Shown here in pieces: positions 1 to 7,485 of a stretch of 64,000 nt of DNA; positions within the stretch are counted from its first letter, which is position 1, and each line of letters starts with the position of its first letter. The position numbers were made by a program, and so were the translations under genes. Under the pieces are notes generated by a model. The model saw nothing but the letters and a program-made list of their open reading frames with translations. It was not told the DNA's origin and made no database searches. The stretch spans positions 682,001 to 746,000 of the forward strand of contig NZ_FMZH01000002.1 of the NCBI RefSeq assembly GCF_900101435.1, written 5' to 3'. The stretch is from Pedobacter soli (GTDB lineage: Bacteria; Bacteroidota; Bacteroidia; Sphingobacteriales; Sphingobacteriaceae).

Positions 1-573
1 CCGATTGTTACCGTTTTGGATCAGTTTATTCTGCGTCATGTCGACTGGATTTTCTTCAGCAGCCGCAACAGTGTCGAATACTTTTTCAACCTGAAACCAG
101 TGCTACCAAAGAAAACCAAGTTCGGTGTAGTGGGCAGAGGCTCGGAAGATGCTTTACGTAAGTTTAACCATTTTGCCGATTTTGTTGGTGCAAGTGGCGA
201 TATTACCGAAGTGGCAGAAGATTTTGCACAATTGGTTGGCGGACAGCAGATTTTATTCCCACGTGCCCAGGATTCACTACAGTCAATCCAGAAGTCGTTA
301 CCGGCAGATGCTAAAATTATCGACTTACCGATTTATGAAACAGTAATTGAAGATGATATTGACCAGAGCTATGCTGATGTGCTGATTTTTACCAGCCCAT
401 CGAACGTGGATGCTTATTTCGCCGATAATTTATTGGAGCCTGGTCAGCAGGTAATTGCAATTGGCAATTCAACAGGAAAGAAATTTGATGAAATGGGCGT
501 AAAATATACCTTGCCGTACTCGCCAGATGAAATCGGATTGGCTGAGGCAGTATTTGGGATAGAAATGAGATAA
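1..573 (+). CDS. hemD: Uroporphyrinogen-III synthase, 5' end outside window
   Basis: This enzyme closes hydroxymethylbilane to uroporphyrinogen III in heme synthesis. The reading frame is open from base 1; the first apparent start is a TTG inside the gene, so the true start lies upstream. About 190 C-terminal residues are visible, with the weakly conserved two-lobed HemD pattern: 'WIFFSSRNSV' in the first lobe and 'VLIFTSPSNVDAYF' plus 'VIAIGNSTGKKF' in the second. HemD proteins are poorly conserved, so the call also leans on hemB and hemL directly downstream on the same strand. It is followed by 180 nt of repeat-like intergenic DNA. Confidence 0.85.
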   Translation, partial: PIVTVLDQFILRHVDWIFFSSRNSVEYFFNLKPVLPKKTKFGVVGRGSEDALRKFNHFADFVGASGDITEVAEDFAQLVGGQQILFPRAQDSLQSIQKSLPADAKIIDLPIYETVIEDDIDQSYADVLIFTSPSNVDAYFADNLLEPGQQVIAIGNSTGKKFDEMGVKYTLPYSPDEIGLAEAVFGIEMR

Positions 574-752
574 GCTTAAAGCCAAAAGACCAAAGCATAA
601 AGAAGATCCGGGCGCTGTCTTTCTGAATCTTCATGCTGAACTTCCACCCGGCGAGTCCGGACAGGTGTTTCAGCATCTCAACAGTGAATGCTTCTCATAC
701 AACAACAGAACAAAAGTAAAGAGTTAACGCTCGATACTAAATACAATAAAAT

Positions 753-1721
753 ATGTTACATCGTCCGCGTAGATTAAGAAAAAATCCATTAGTGAGAGAG
801 ATGGTGGCCGAAACCCGGTTATCAAAAGATATGTTTGTGTACCCTTATTTTGTGGTACCTGGTAAAAATGTTACCCATGCTATTGATGCCATGCCAGGTG
901 TTAACCATTATTCGGTTGATACGCTGGTACAAGATGTAGAAGCCGGATTAAAAAAAGGCCTCAACAAAATTATGTTGTTTGGGGTTGGCGACGAAAAGTC
1001 GGCTGATGCCAAATCGGCTTATCACGATCATTCATTAGTGCCAACCGCAGTTCGTGAGCTTAAAAAACAGTTTGGCGAAGATTTATATGTTGTAACCGAT
1101 GTTTGTGTGTGTTCGTACACTACGCACGGGCATTGCGGAATTATGGAGAACGATTACGTTCAAAATGATAAAACCGTGGATGTTATTGCAAAAATGGCAT
1201 TGACACATGCAGAGGCAGGTGCTGATATGTTTGCACCATCTGATATGATGGACGGAAGGATTGCTGCCATGCGCAATCTTTTAGATGAAAACGGCTTTGT
1301 AAACGCGGCCATTATGAGCCACGCTACAAAATTTGCTTCTGCTTACTATGGTCCTTTCAGAGAGGCTGCCGATTGTGCACCGAGCAAAGGCGACAGAAAA
1401 GCTTACCAAATGGATTTCAGAAACCCGTTGGAAGCTTTACGCGAAGCGCAATTAGATGAGCAGGAAGGTGCCGATGTTTTAATGGTAAAACCAGGCCTGG
1501 CTTATCTGGACATCATTCAGCGCTTAAAACAAGATACCAATTTACCCATTGCAGTTTACAATGTTTCGGGCGAATACTCGATGGTTAAAGCAGCAGCCGA
1601 GCGCGGTTGGATTGACGAACAAAAAGTGGTTATGGAAACCATGCACGCCTTCGCAAGAGCCGGAGCAAGTATTATTACTACTTACCACATTAAAGATATT
1701 TTAAATAACGATTGGATGTAA
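753..1721 (+). CDS. hemB: Delta-aminolevulinic acid dehydratase (porphobilinogen synthase)
   Basis: It condenses two 5-aminolevulinate molecules to porphobilinogen. The 322-aa length is normal. Two Schiff-base lysines are visible, K193 in 'SHATKFAS' and K246 in 'MVKPGLAY'. The metal site 'DVCVCSYTTHGHCG' has three cysteines (C118, C120, C128), which marks the zinc-dependent form rather than the Mg-only aspartate form. The ATG at 753 follows an A-rich leader without a Shine-Dalgarno sequence, as is common in Bacteroidota. It lies between hemD and hemL in a co-directional heme cluster. Confidence 0.97.
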   Translation: MLHRPRRLRKNPLVREMVAETRLSKDMFVYPYFVVPGKNVTHAIDAMPGVNHYSVDTLVQDVEAGLKKGLNKIMLFGVGDEKSADAKSAYHDHSLVPTAVRELKKQFGEDLYVVTDVCVCSYTTHGHCGIMENDYVQNDKTVDVIAKMALTHAEAGADMFAPSDMMDGRIAAMRNLLDENGFVNAAIMSHATKFASAYYGPFREAADCAPSKGDRKAYQMDFRNPLEALREAQLDEQEGADVLMVKPGLAYLDIIQRLKQDTNLPIAVYNVSGEYSMVKAAAERGWIDEQKVVMETMHAFARAGASIITTYHIKDILNNDWM

Positions 1722-1724
1722 TTA

Positions 1725-1800
1725 AGCAGAAAGCTTAAAGCTGAAAGACCAAAGGCCGGATTAGGTAATTGATCTTTCTTTAAGCTTTAGTCTTTCTGCT
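1725..1800. repeat. Intergenic inverted repeat between hemB and hemL
   Basis: Two nested pairs of perfect arms are visible: AGCAGAAAG at 1725-1733 with CTTTCTGCT at 1792-1800, and AAGCTTAAAG at 1731-1740 with CTTTAAGCTT at 1778-1787. Looser relatives of the text 'AAGCTGAAAGACTAAAGC' appear near 575-600, 8655-8680 and 26140-26165, so this seems to be a degraded dispersed family and not a unique terminator. Confidence 0.6.
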
Positions 1801-1814
1801 TTTAGCTTAATAAA

Positions 1815-3185
1815 ATGTTAGATTCATTAAAAAAAATGTTTTCAGGTAACGAAGCCGATATTCCGGTAAATACGGGCAGCAAACCTGATATTTCGAGGGC
1901 AAAATCTGCCGAATTGTACGAAAAATCAAAAACGTATTTCCCGGGTGGGGTAAACTCGCCTGTAAGGGCTTTTAAATCTGTTTATGGTACACCGCTTTTC
2001 ATAGAGAAAGGTGATGGCTGCTTTATCTGGGATGCAGATGGCAATCAGTTTATCGATTTCTGTGGCAGCTGGGGACCACTGATTTTGGGACACAACAATC
2101 CGAAAATCAGAGAGAAAGTAACCGAAGTAATGCAGAACGGTATGAGCTTTGGTGCACCTACGGCTTTAGAAAATGAACTGGCAGAGTTGATTATCAAAAA
2201 CAACCGCTTTGTAGAAAAGATTCGTTTTACCAGCTCAGGTACCGAGGCCGTAATGTCGGCCATTCGTTTGGCCCGTGGATTTACCGGTCGCGATAAAATT
2301 TTAAAGTTCGAAGGTTGCTACCATGGTCACAGCGATTCGTTGCTGGTAAAGGCTGGTTCGGGTTTGGTTACATTTGGCGAAACTTCATCGGCAGGAGTAC
2401 CTAAATCTTTTGCTGAAGAAACCATTGTAGTGCCATTGAATGACAAAACAGCAATTGAACAGGCTTTTGAGCAGTTTAAAGGTCAGATTGCTGCAGTAAT
2501 TATTGAAGGTATTCCGGCCAATAACGGCTTAATTATGCAGGATGAAGAATATATTCAATTCTTGCGTAAAATTTGTACCGATAACGGTTCGCTTTTAATT
2601 TTTGATGAAGTAATTACCGGATTCAGGGTTGGTTTTGAAGGTGCTGCTGCACATTATGGCATTACCCCTGATATTGTAACTTACGGAAAAATTATCGGCG
2701 GTGGTTTACCTGTGGGTATGTATGGTGCACGTGCCGAAATTATGGCGCATATTTCTCCCGATGGTGGTGTTTACCAGGCCGGAACTTTATCTGGTAATCC
2801 CGTAGCCATGGCGGCAGGAATTGCCACTTTAACCGAGCTGAGCAAATCTGGCTTTTATAAAGATTTAAATAACAAAGCACAGGAATTTGTGGCCAGCATC
2901 CAACGTTTTGCCACTGCACGTAACTATAAATTTAAAGTGTTTACCATTGGTTCTATCTTTTGGTTTGCCTTTACTGATAAAGATAAAATCCAGTCGGCCG
3001 ATGATATTGATGCCAGCAGCATGGAGAAATTTAAAATTATGCACCGCGAATTATTAAACCGCGGAATTTATTTAGGCCCATCGGGATATGAAGTTGGTTT
3101 CGTATCTTCAGCACATACCAAGATTGAGCTGGAGAAAGCGAAACGTGCGATATTTGAGGCTTTAGATTTAGTGTTTAAGAAATAG
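1815..3185 (+). CDS. hemL: Glutamate-1-semialdehyde 2,1-aminomutase
   Basis: This PLP enzyme converts glutamate-1-semialdehyde to 5-aminolevulinate in the C5 route, so the organism makes heme from glutamyl-tRNA. The protein is 456 aa. The PLP lysine is K292 in 'TYGKIIGGGLPVG', with 'FTSSGTEAVMSAIRLARG' near 138-155 and 'FDEVITGFR' near 263-271 as class-III aminotransferase signatures. About 25 extra N-terminal residues precede the usual start of homology ('SAELYEKSKTYFPGGVNSP'). The gene follows hemB on the same strand. Confidence 0.97.
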   Translation: MLDSLKKMFSGNEADIPVNTGSKPDISRAKSAELYEKSKTYFPGGVNSPVRAFKSVYGTPLFIEKGDGCFIWDADGNQFIDFCGSWGPLILGHNNPKIREKVTEVMQNGMSFGAPTALENELAELIIKNNRFVEKIRFTSSGTEAVMSAIRLARGFTGRDKILKFEGCYHGHSDSLLVKAGSGLVTFGETSSAGVPKSFAEETIVVPLNDKTAIEQAFEQFKGQIAAVIIEGIPANNGLIMQDEEYIQFLRKICTDNGSLLIFDEVITGFRVGFEGAAAHYGITPDIVTYGKIIGGGLPVGMYGARAEIMAHISPDGGVYQAGTLSGNPVAMAAGIATLTELSKSGFYKDLNNKAQEFVASIQRFATARNYKFKVFTIGSIFWFAFTDKDKIQSADDIDASSMEKFKIMHRELLNRGIYLGPSGYEVGFVSSAHTKIELEKAKRAIFEALDLVFKK

Positions 3186-3216
3186 AAAGTATTTAGATAC
3201 TGAAATATACGCTTTG

Positions 3217-3240
3217 ATGGTTCGTGGGGACACGAACCAT
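3217..3240. repeat. Dispersed palindrome ATGGTTCGTG-N4-CACGAACCAT, copy 1
   Basis: Perfect 10-bp arms at 3217-3226 and 3231-3240 surround a GGGA loop. Near-identical hairpins with 4-nt loops occur at 28560-28581 and 62613-62636, each in an intergenic gap. There is no long T-run, so it is not a standard terminator. An in-frame ATG at 3224 of the next gene lies inside this repeat, an argument against using that start. Confidence 0.75.
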
Positions 3241-3292
3241 GGAAAGAATAATCGGTGTAATCAAACAAACCAGTATAATCAACTCGAAAGGA

Positions 3293-4159
3293 ATGAAGAA
3301 ATCTATAATCATATTTTACGCGTTATTGCTTTATGCATTAATTCAACTCATTTCGTGGGGTACTTTGGTGGTGCGTTTGCAACCAAGCCGCATGACAATG
3401 ATTATGGGCGAGGGGTCGGTATTTTTATTTTTGTTATGCTTTGGTGGTTATTTTTTACATCAATCGTTAAAACGTGAAGATAAATTGCGGGAGCAGCAGC
3501 AAAATTTCCTCATGTCGATTACACACGAGCTAAAATCGCCACTGGCAGCCATTAAGCTTTCTATACAAACCATTGTTAAGCGCGATTTGGATAAAGCCAG
3601 GCAAGTTTCTTTGCTCAATAATTCGTTAAAAGATATTGAGCGTTTGGATGATCTGGTCGAGAATATGCTACTGGCAACCAAGATCGAAAACCGTTCGTAT
3701 AGTTTCCCAAAAGAGCCATTTAACTTTTCGGAGCTGGTGGCTAAAATTACCGACCGTTTACAAGTACACTCGTGCGGCTGTGAGCAGATCATTAATGCTA
3801 AAATTCAGCCAAATTTGCAGCTTGTGGGTGACAAATTTGCCTTATCGTCAGTAGTGACCAATTTAATTGAAAATGCGGTCAAGTATTCTAACCCTTGCGA
3901 TGAGATAAATGTACATTTAAACGAAATGGACGGGCATATTCACCTCAGTGTAATGGATAAAGGGCCAGGTATTTCAGATGCCGAAAAAATGTTGATATTT
4001 GATAAGTTTTATCGCGTTGGTAACGAGAATGTCAGAAAAGCGAAAGGAACAGGTTTAGGCTTGTTTATTGTGAAAGAGGTTTTACAATACCATGATGCAG
4101 ATATTACAGTAAAAGACAATCTGCCCCAGGGAAGTATTTTTGAAGTAACATTTAGTTAA
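3293..4159 (+). CDS. Membrane sensor histidine kinase of an OmpR-type pair
   Basis: Predicted inner-membrane kinase with two N-terminal transmembrane segments (about 4-28 and 39-56) and only a short loop between them. The phosphoacceptor is H78 in 'MSITHELKSPLAAIK'; the ATPase domain shows the N box 'NLIENAVKY', G1 'DKGPGIS' and G2 'GTGLGLFIV'. An upstream in-frame ATG at 3224 lies in a dispersed palindrome and would add a non-hydrophobic tail, so I choose 3293 (289 aa). The cognate regulator starts 8 nt downstream. The pair sits inside a heme cluster, hinting at a heme- or envelope-linked signal, but nothing in the sequence proves that. Confidence 0.92.
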   Translation: MKKSIIIFYALLLYALIQLISWGTLVVRLQPSRMTMIMGEGSVFLFLLCFGGYFLHQSLKREDKLREQQQNFLMSITHELKSPLAAIKLSIQTIVKRDLDKARQVSLLNNSLKDIERLDDLVENMLLATKIENRSYSFPKEPFNFSELVAKITDRLQVHSCGCEQIINAKIQPNLQLVGDKFALSSVVTNLIENAVKYSNPCDEINVHLNEMDGHIHLSVMDKGPGISDAEKMLIFDKFYRVGNENVRKAKGTGLGLFIVKEVLQYHDADITVKDNLPQGSIFEVTFS

Positions 4160-4167
4160 TCTCAATT

Positions 4168-4872
4168 ATGTCACAAAAATTAAGAATTCTATTGGTAGAA
4201 GACGAGGATCACTTGTTAGATGCTATTAAATTAAACCTCGAACTTGAAGGATATAAAGTTCATGCCGTTAAAGATGGCAAAACCGCTCTTAAAGTATTTA
4301 AAGAAGAACGTTTTAATCTGATCGTATTAGATGTAATGCTACCCGAAATGGATGGCTTCCAGGTTTGCGAAACCATACGTTTAGAAAATGCAGAAGTTCC
4401 GATTATGTTTTTAACAGCTAAAAACACTTCAGAAGACCGTGTTTTAGGGCTAAAAAAAGGAGCCGACGATTATTTGGTTAAACCATTTAACTTAGAAGAA
4501 TTGATTCTTCGTGTGGGTATTTTGGTTAAACGCAGCTTAAAATCTGACGATTTAAAAGAATTAAACTCTTACAAAATTGGCGATAAAACCATCTATTTTA
4601 ACTCTTTTGAATTGAAACACGATGATGGTACCATTACACCGTTAACCAAAAAAGAAACCATGTTGTTGAAACTCTTAATTGAGCGTAAAAACGATGCCGT
4701 TTCGAGAGAGCAGATTTTAGAAACCGTATGGAATTATGATGTTTATCCTTCAACCAGAACGATCGATAACTTCATTTTAACTTTCCGTAAGTATTTTGAA
4801 CCGGATCAAAAAAATCCAGTTTATTTTCACTCTATCCGTGGGGTAGGTTATAAATTTACCGATAGTCATTAA
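4168..4872 (+). CDS. OmpR/PhoB-family response regulator
   Basis: Cytoplasmic DNA-binding regulator of 234 aa, partner of the kinase immediately upstream. The receiver domain (5-120) has acidic residues 'EDED' at 11-14, phosphoacceptor D55 in 'LIVLDVMLPEMDG' and the lysine of 'LVKPFN'. A winged-helix effector domain covers roughly 135-232 ('TPLTKKETMLLKLLI', 'STRTIDNFILTFRKYFEPD', 'IRGVGYKF'). Its stop codon shares its last base with the ATG of the next gene, so the two are probably translationally coupled. Confidence 0.95.
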   Translation: MSQKLRILLVEDEDHLLDAIKLNLELEGYKVHAVKDGKTALKVFKEERFNLIVLDVMLPEMDGFQVCETIRLENAEVPIMFLTAKNTSEDRVLGLKKGADDYLVKPFNLEELILRVGILVKRSLKSDDLKELNSYKIGDKTIYFNSFELKHDDGTITPLTKKETMLLKLLIERKNDAVSREQILETVWNYDVYPSTRTIDNFILTFRKYFEPDQKNPVYFHSIRGVGYKFTDSH

Positions 4873-5387
4873 TGTACAATAATAACAGCAGGTATGCTTT
4901 AATGGCAGTTTTTCTGCTGGCAGGTTTGGTTTGTGTTTTTTACCATCAATACCAGTTAGCAGCACTTTCTGCACTTTTACTGGCCTTTGTGATATGGAGC
5001 CACTTTAAACACAGTTCTGTTTTAATGGCTTCGAAGCATTTCAAAAACAACGAATTTGGTAAAACCAAAGTCTTGCTGGCTGAAGTAACCAAACCAGAAC
5101 GTTTAGCCAAAAGCCGCAGAGGTTACTACGAATTTATGCAAGGCAACATGGCATTGAAAGAACAAGACTGGGATAAAGCCGAGTATCACTTTCAATTGGC
5201 CAGCCGTTTTCCGGTAGGAGGAAAGAATGAGAAAGCTTATGTGCTGATTCATCTGGCTAACCTGGCACTGCGTAAAAAAGACAGGGAAAGGGCTGAAGCT
5301 TATACCAAATTAGCCAAAGAACTGGCCGAAACACAAAGGTCGAAAGATATTATTGTAAAAATAGAAAAGGAAATCAGCAAAATATAA
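4872..5387 (+). CDS. Small membrane-anchored TPR-like protein
   Basis: A 171-aa protein with two hydrophobic helices at the N-terminus (about 8-24 and 28-44) followed by helix pairs resembling tetratricopeptide repeats ('RRGYYEFMQGNMALKEQDWDKAE', 'KAYVLIHLANLALRKKDRERAEAY' read in parts). It overlaps the upstream regulator by one base, so it belongs to the same transcript. Its role is unknown; TPR proteins usually scaffold protein complexes. Confidence 0.8.
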   Translation: MYNNNSRYALMAVFLLAGLVCVFYHQYQLAALSALLLAFVIWSHFKHSSVLMASKHFKNNEFGKTKVLLAEVTKPERLAKSRRGYYEFMQGNMALKEQDWDKAEYHFQLASRFPVGGKNEKAYVLIHLANLALRKKDRERAEAYTKLAKELAETQRSKDIIVKIEKEISKI

Positions 5388-5410
5388 TAGGACTATTGTC
5401 ATTTTGAACA

Positions 5411-5455
5411 ACGAAGCGCCAGTTTAGCAATAAAAAGGTACTTCGTTTTTTTTTT
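5411..5455 (+). terminator. Probable intrinsic terminator after the TPR gene
   Basis: ACGAAG at 5411 pairs with CTTCGT ending near 5446 and is followed by an uninterrupted run of about ten T. The loop is long, so the stem is modest. It separates the two-component operon from hemE. Confidence 0.55.
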
Positions 5456-5460
5456 ATTTA

Positions 5461-5468
5461 TACCTTTG
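5461..5468 (+). promoter_or_regulatory. Candidate hemE promoter -7 box (TACCTTTG)
   Basis: TACCTTTG matches the Bacteroidota -7 consensus TAnnTTTG and lies just past the T-run of the upstream terminator. A clear -33 TTTG was not found. If it is used, the 5492-5554 repeat lies in the hemE 5' untranslated region. Confidence 0.5.
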
Positions 5469-5491
5469 CAAAATTAAAATTTTAGCTCAAT

Positions 5492-5554
5492 CGTCATCCT
5501 GAGCGATTTCAGGATCTAGCTAAACAGAGATGCTGAAATAAATTCAGCATGACG
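5492..5554. repeat. Dispersed inverted repeat, family A (CGTCATCCTGA...TTCAGCATGACG)
   Basis: The element begins CGTCATCCTGAGC and ends TTCAGCATGACG, with an internal AGATGCTGAAATAAATTCAGCAT hairpin-like part. Related copies lie at 6624-6703 and 13729-13811, and a degraded one near 630-678. All are intergenic, so they behave like a REP- or MITE-like family. Confidence 0.75.
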
Positions 5555-5579
5555 ATAAATGAAGTACCAAATACAAATC

Positions 5580-6605
5580 ATGAAGAATAATTTATTTTTA
5601 GACGCAGCATTTTCAAAACAAACAGAACGTCCACCCGTGTGGATGATGCGCCAGGCAGGCCGTTTTATGCCGCAATATTGGGAGATTAAAAACAAATACT
5701 CTTTTTTAGAGATGTGTAAAACCCCAGAAATTGCTGCAGATGTAACGATGTTGCCTGTTGATTTACTGGATATTGATGCTGCAATTTTATTCTGTGATAT
5801 TTTGGTAACAGGCGAGGCCATGGGTGGCGACTTAAGTTTTACCCAGGGCGTTGGACCAAAATTTGCCAACCCGGTACGTACCGCTCAGGATATCGAAAAC
5901 CTGAATGTAGATTGTTTAAGCGAATTACAATATGTAGCTGATGCGATTAAAGTGATTCAGCAACGTTTGGATAACAGGATTCCGTTAATCGGTTTTGCCG
6001 GTGCTCCTTTTACCGTAATGAGCTATTTAATTGAAGGTGGTTCATCTAAAGATTTTAAGTTAACCAAGCTTTTTATACACAACCAGCCTGAGCTGGCGCA
6101 CAAACTTTTGGCTAAAATTGCCAAAGTAACTGCCGATTATCTTAACCTGCAGATTGCTGCTGGTGTAAATGCACTTCAAATTTTCGACAGCTGGGCTTTG
6201 GCTTTATCATGGAACGATTATCAGGAGTTTTCGCACCGTTACATTCAGGAAATTATTGCCAACTTAAACAGAAAAGACATTCCGGTTATTTCTTTCTGTA
6301 AAGGCAGTTCGGTTTTTGCCCCAATTATGGCCGAAGCTAAGCCAGATGTAATTTCGGTTGACTGGAATGCTGATTTATTGAATATTAAAAATGCTTTACC
6401 AAAAGGTATTGCCGTACAAGGTAATTTAGACCCACACATTTTATATGCGGATAAAGCGGTGATTAAAGCGCAGATTCACAAATTATTCGAGCGTATGCGC
6501 GGTACCGAAGGCTTTATCTTTAACTTGGGTCATGGCATTATGCCTGATATTCCTTTCGATAATGTAAAATATGCGATTGAGGTAGTGAAGGAGTTTAGGT
6601 ACTAA
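5580..6605 (+). CDS. hemE: Uroporphyrinogen decarboxylase
   Basis: It decarboxylates uroporphyrinogen III to coproporphyrinogen III. The 341-aa protein shows the family signature 'VWMMRQAGRFMPQYW' near its N-terminus (R24 and R28 are substrate-binding arginines in the family), 'GFAGAPFTVMSYLIEGG' and the C-terminal 'FNLGHGIMPDIP'. An upstream in-frame ATG at 5559 abuts a dispersed repeat and adds seven unusual residues, so the ATG at 5580 ('MKNNLFLDA') is preferred. Confidence 0.97.
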   Translation: MKNNLFLDAAFSKQTERPPVWMMRQAGRFMPQYWEIKNKYSFLEMCKTPEIAADVTMLPVDLLDIDAAILFCDILVTGEAMGGDLSFTQGVGPKFANPVRTAQDIENLNVDCLSELQYVADAIKVIQQRLDNRIPLIGFAGAPFTVMSYLIEGGSSKDFKLTKLFIHNQPELAHKLLAKIAKVTADYLNLQIAAGVNALQIFDSWALALSWNDYQEFSHRYIQEIIANLNRKDIPVISFCKGSSVFAPIMAEAKPDVISVDWNADLLNIKNALPKGIAVQGNLDPHILYADKAVIKAQIHKLFERMRGTEGFIFNLGHGIMPDIPFDNVKYAIEVVKEFRY

Positions 6606-6623
6606 CCAAATTACTTATAAATG

Positions 6624-6703
6624 CGTCACTCTGATCCGATAACTATCGGATTTATTTCATGGTCTCTTTTAGAATGAGATGCTGAAACAAGTTCAGCATG
6701 ACG
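6624..6703. repeat. Dispersed inverted repeat, family A, copy 2
   Basis: It carries CGTCACTCTGATCCGATA, ATCGGATTTATTTCA and the shared end AGATGCTGAAACAAGTTCAGCATGACG (read in parts). It is almost the same text as the copy at 13729-13811. An ATG at 6698 inside the repeat tail is in frame with the next gene but unlikely to be its start. Confidence 0.75.
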
Positions 6704-6721
6704 TGTGTAAGAATAACTAAA

Positions 6722-7276
6722 ATGATAGAAACCCTGTTACCATATTACCAATACTTTAAAGCTGTTCACATTGTATTTGTGATTAGCTGGATGGCGGGTT
6801 TATTCTATATTTTAAGTCTTTTTATTTACCATACCGAGGCTAACGATAAGCCTGAACCTGAAAAAAGTATCCTCCAGAAACAGTTTATTAAAATGGAGGC
6901 TACTCTATGGAAAATTATTGCTACTCCGGCAATGATTATTTCAGTTTTGGCAGGGGCTGGGATGCTTACTTTGAACAATGCCCTTTTACAAGCTAATTGG
7001 ATGTGGGTAAAGCTTGCATTTGTGGTTGGCTTACTCATTTATCATTTCATCTGCCAAAATATCGTAAAACAGCTTAAAAACAATCAGTTTAAGCTTAATA
7101 GTTTTCAGTTGCGTTTGTGGCGTGAGCTGGCTACTATTTTTATGATTGCAATTGTATTTGTGGTAATCTTAAAAAGCGCCCTCAATTGGATTTATGGCTT
7201 AATTGGTATTATGGGCGTTGCCCTGGCCATCATGATTGCGGTTAAATTATACAAGAATTATCGATTGAAGAAGTAA
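6722..7276 (+). CDS. hemJ: HemJ-like protoporphyrinogen oxidase (CopD/UPF0093 membrane family)
   Basis: A 184-aa integral membrane protein with four to five hydrophobic helices. 'AVHIVFVISWMAGLFYI' near the N-terminus contains His16, and 'WMWVKLAFVVGLLIYH' contains Lys97; a His and a Lys in these contexts are the conserved residues of the HemJ family. 'LRLWRELATIFMIAIVF' also fits the family. HemJ oxidises protoporphyrinogen IX to protoporphyrin IX in bacteria without HemG or HemY. Position after hemE supports this. The start at 6722 avoids the repeat-embedded ATG at 6698. A final hydrophobic helix extends past the usual HemJ length. Confidence 0.82.
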   Translation: MIETLLPYYQYFKAVHIVFVISWMAGLFYILSLFIYHTEANDKPEPEKSILQKQFIKMEATLWKIIATPAMIISVLAGAGMLTLNNALLQANWMWVKLAFVVGLLIYHFICQNIVKQLKNNQFKLNSFQLRLWRELATIFMIAIVFVVILKSALNWIYGLIGIMGVALAIMIAVKLYKNYRLKK

Positions 7277-7457
7277 AGTTGGTGTTAAGTATTTAGTATC
7301 AAGTATCGACGTATTTGAGGATTTGTCATGCTACTTGATACTCAAATCCTGCCCTCAATACTTGCTACTCGAATAAATTTTGTTGCCTTTTCGTAAACTT
7401 GTTTCAACTTCTCAATACTTGATACCCAGTGCCTGATAATTTAATAAAAAACTATCC

Positions 7458-7465
7458 TAAATTTG
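7458..7465 (+). promoter_or_regulatory. Candidate -7 box TAAATTTG
   Basis: TAAATTTG fits TAnnTTTG and lies 20 nt upstream of the ATG at 7486. No clear -33 box is present. The 180 nt before it are low-complexity repeat text containing several variants of AGTATCAAGTA, seen again near 15517-15545. Confidence 0.45.
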
Positions 7466-7485
7466 GGCGATAAAAATCCAAGCTC

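Noticed and set aside
389..676. Minus-strand ORF of 95 aa opposite hemD
   Set aside because: It is a reverse-strand shadow of hemD and repeat text with no recognisable domain.
3217..3292. ATG at 3224 as the kinase start (adds 23 residues)
   Set aside because: It lies inside a dispersed palindrome and the added residues are not hydrophobic; 3293 gives a normal two-helix N-terminus.
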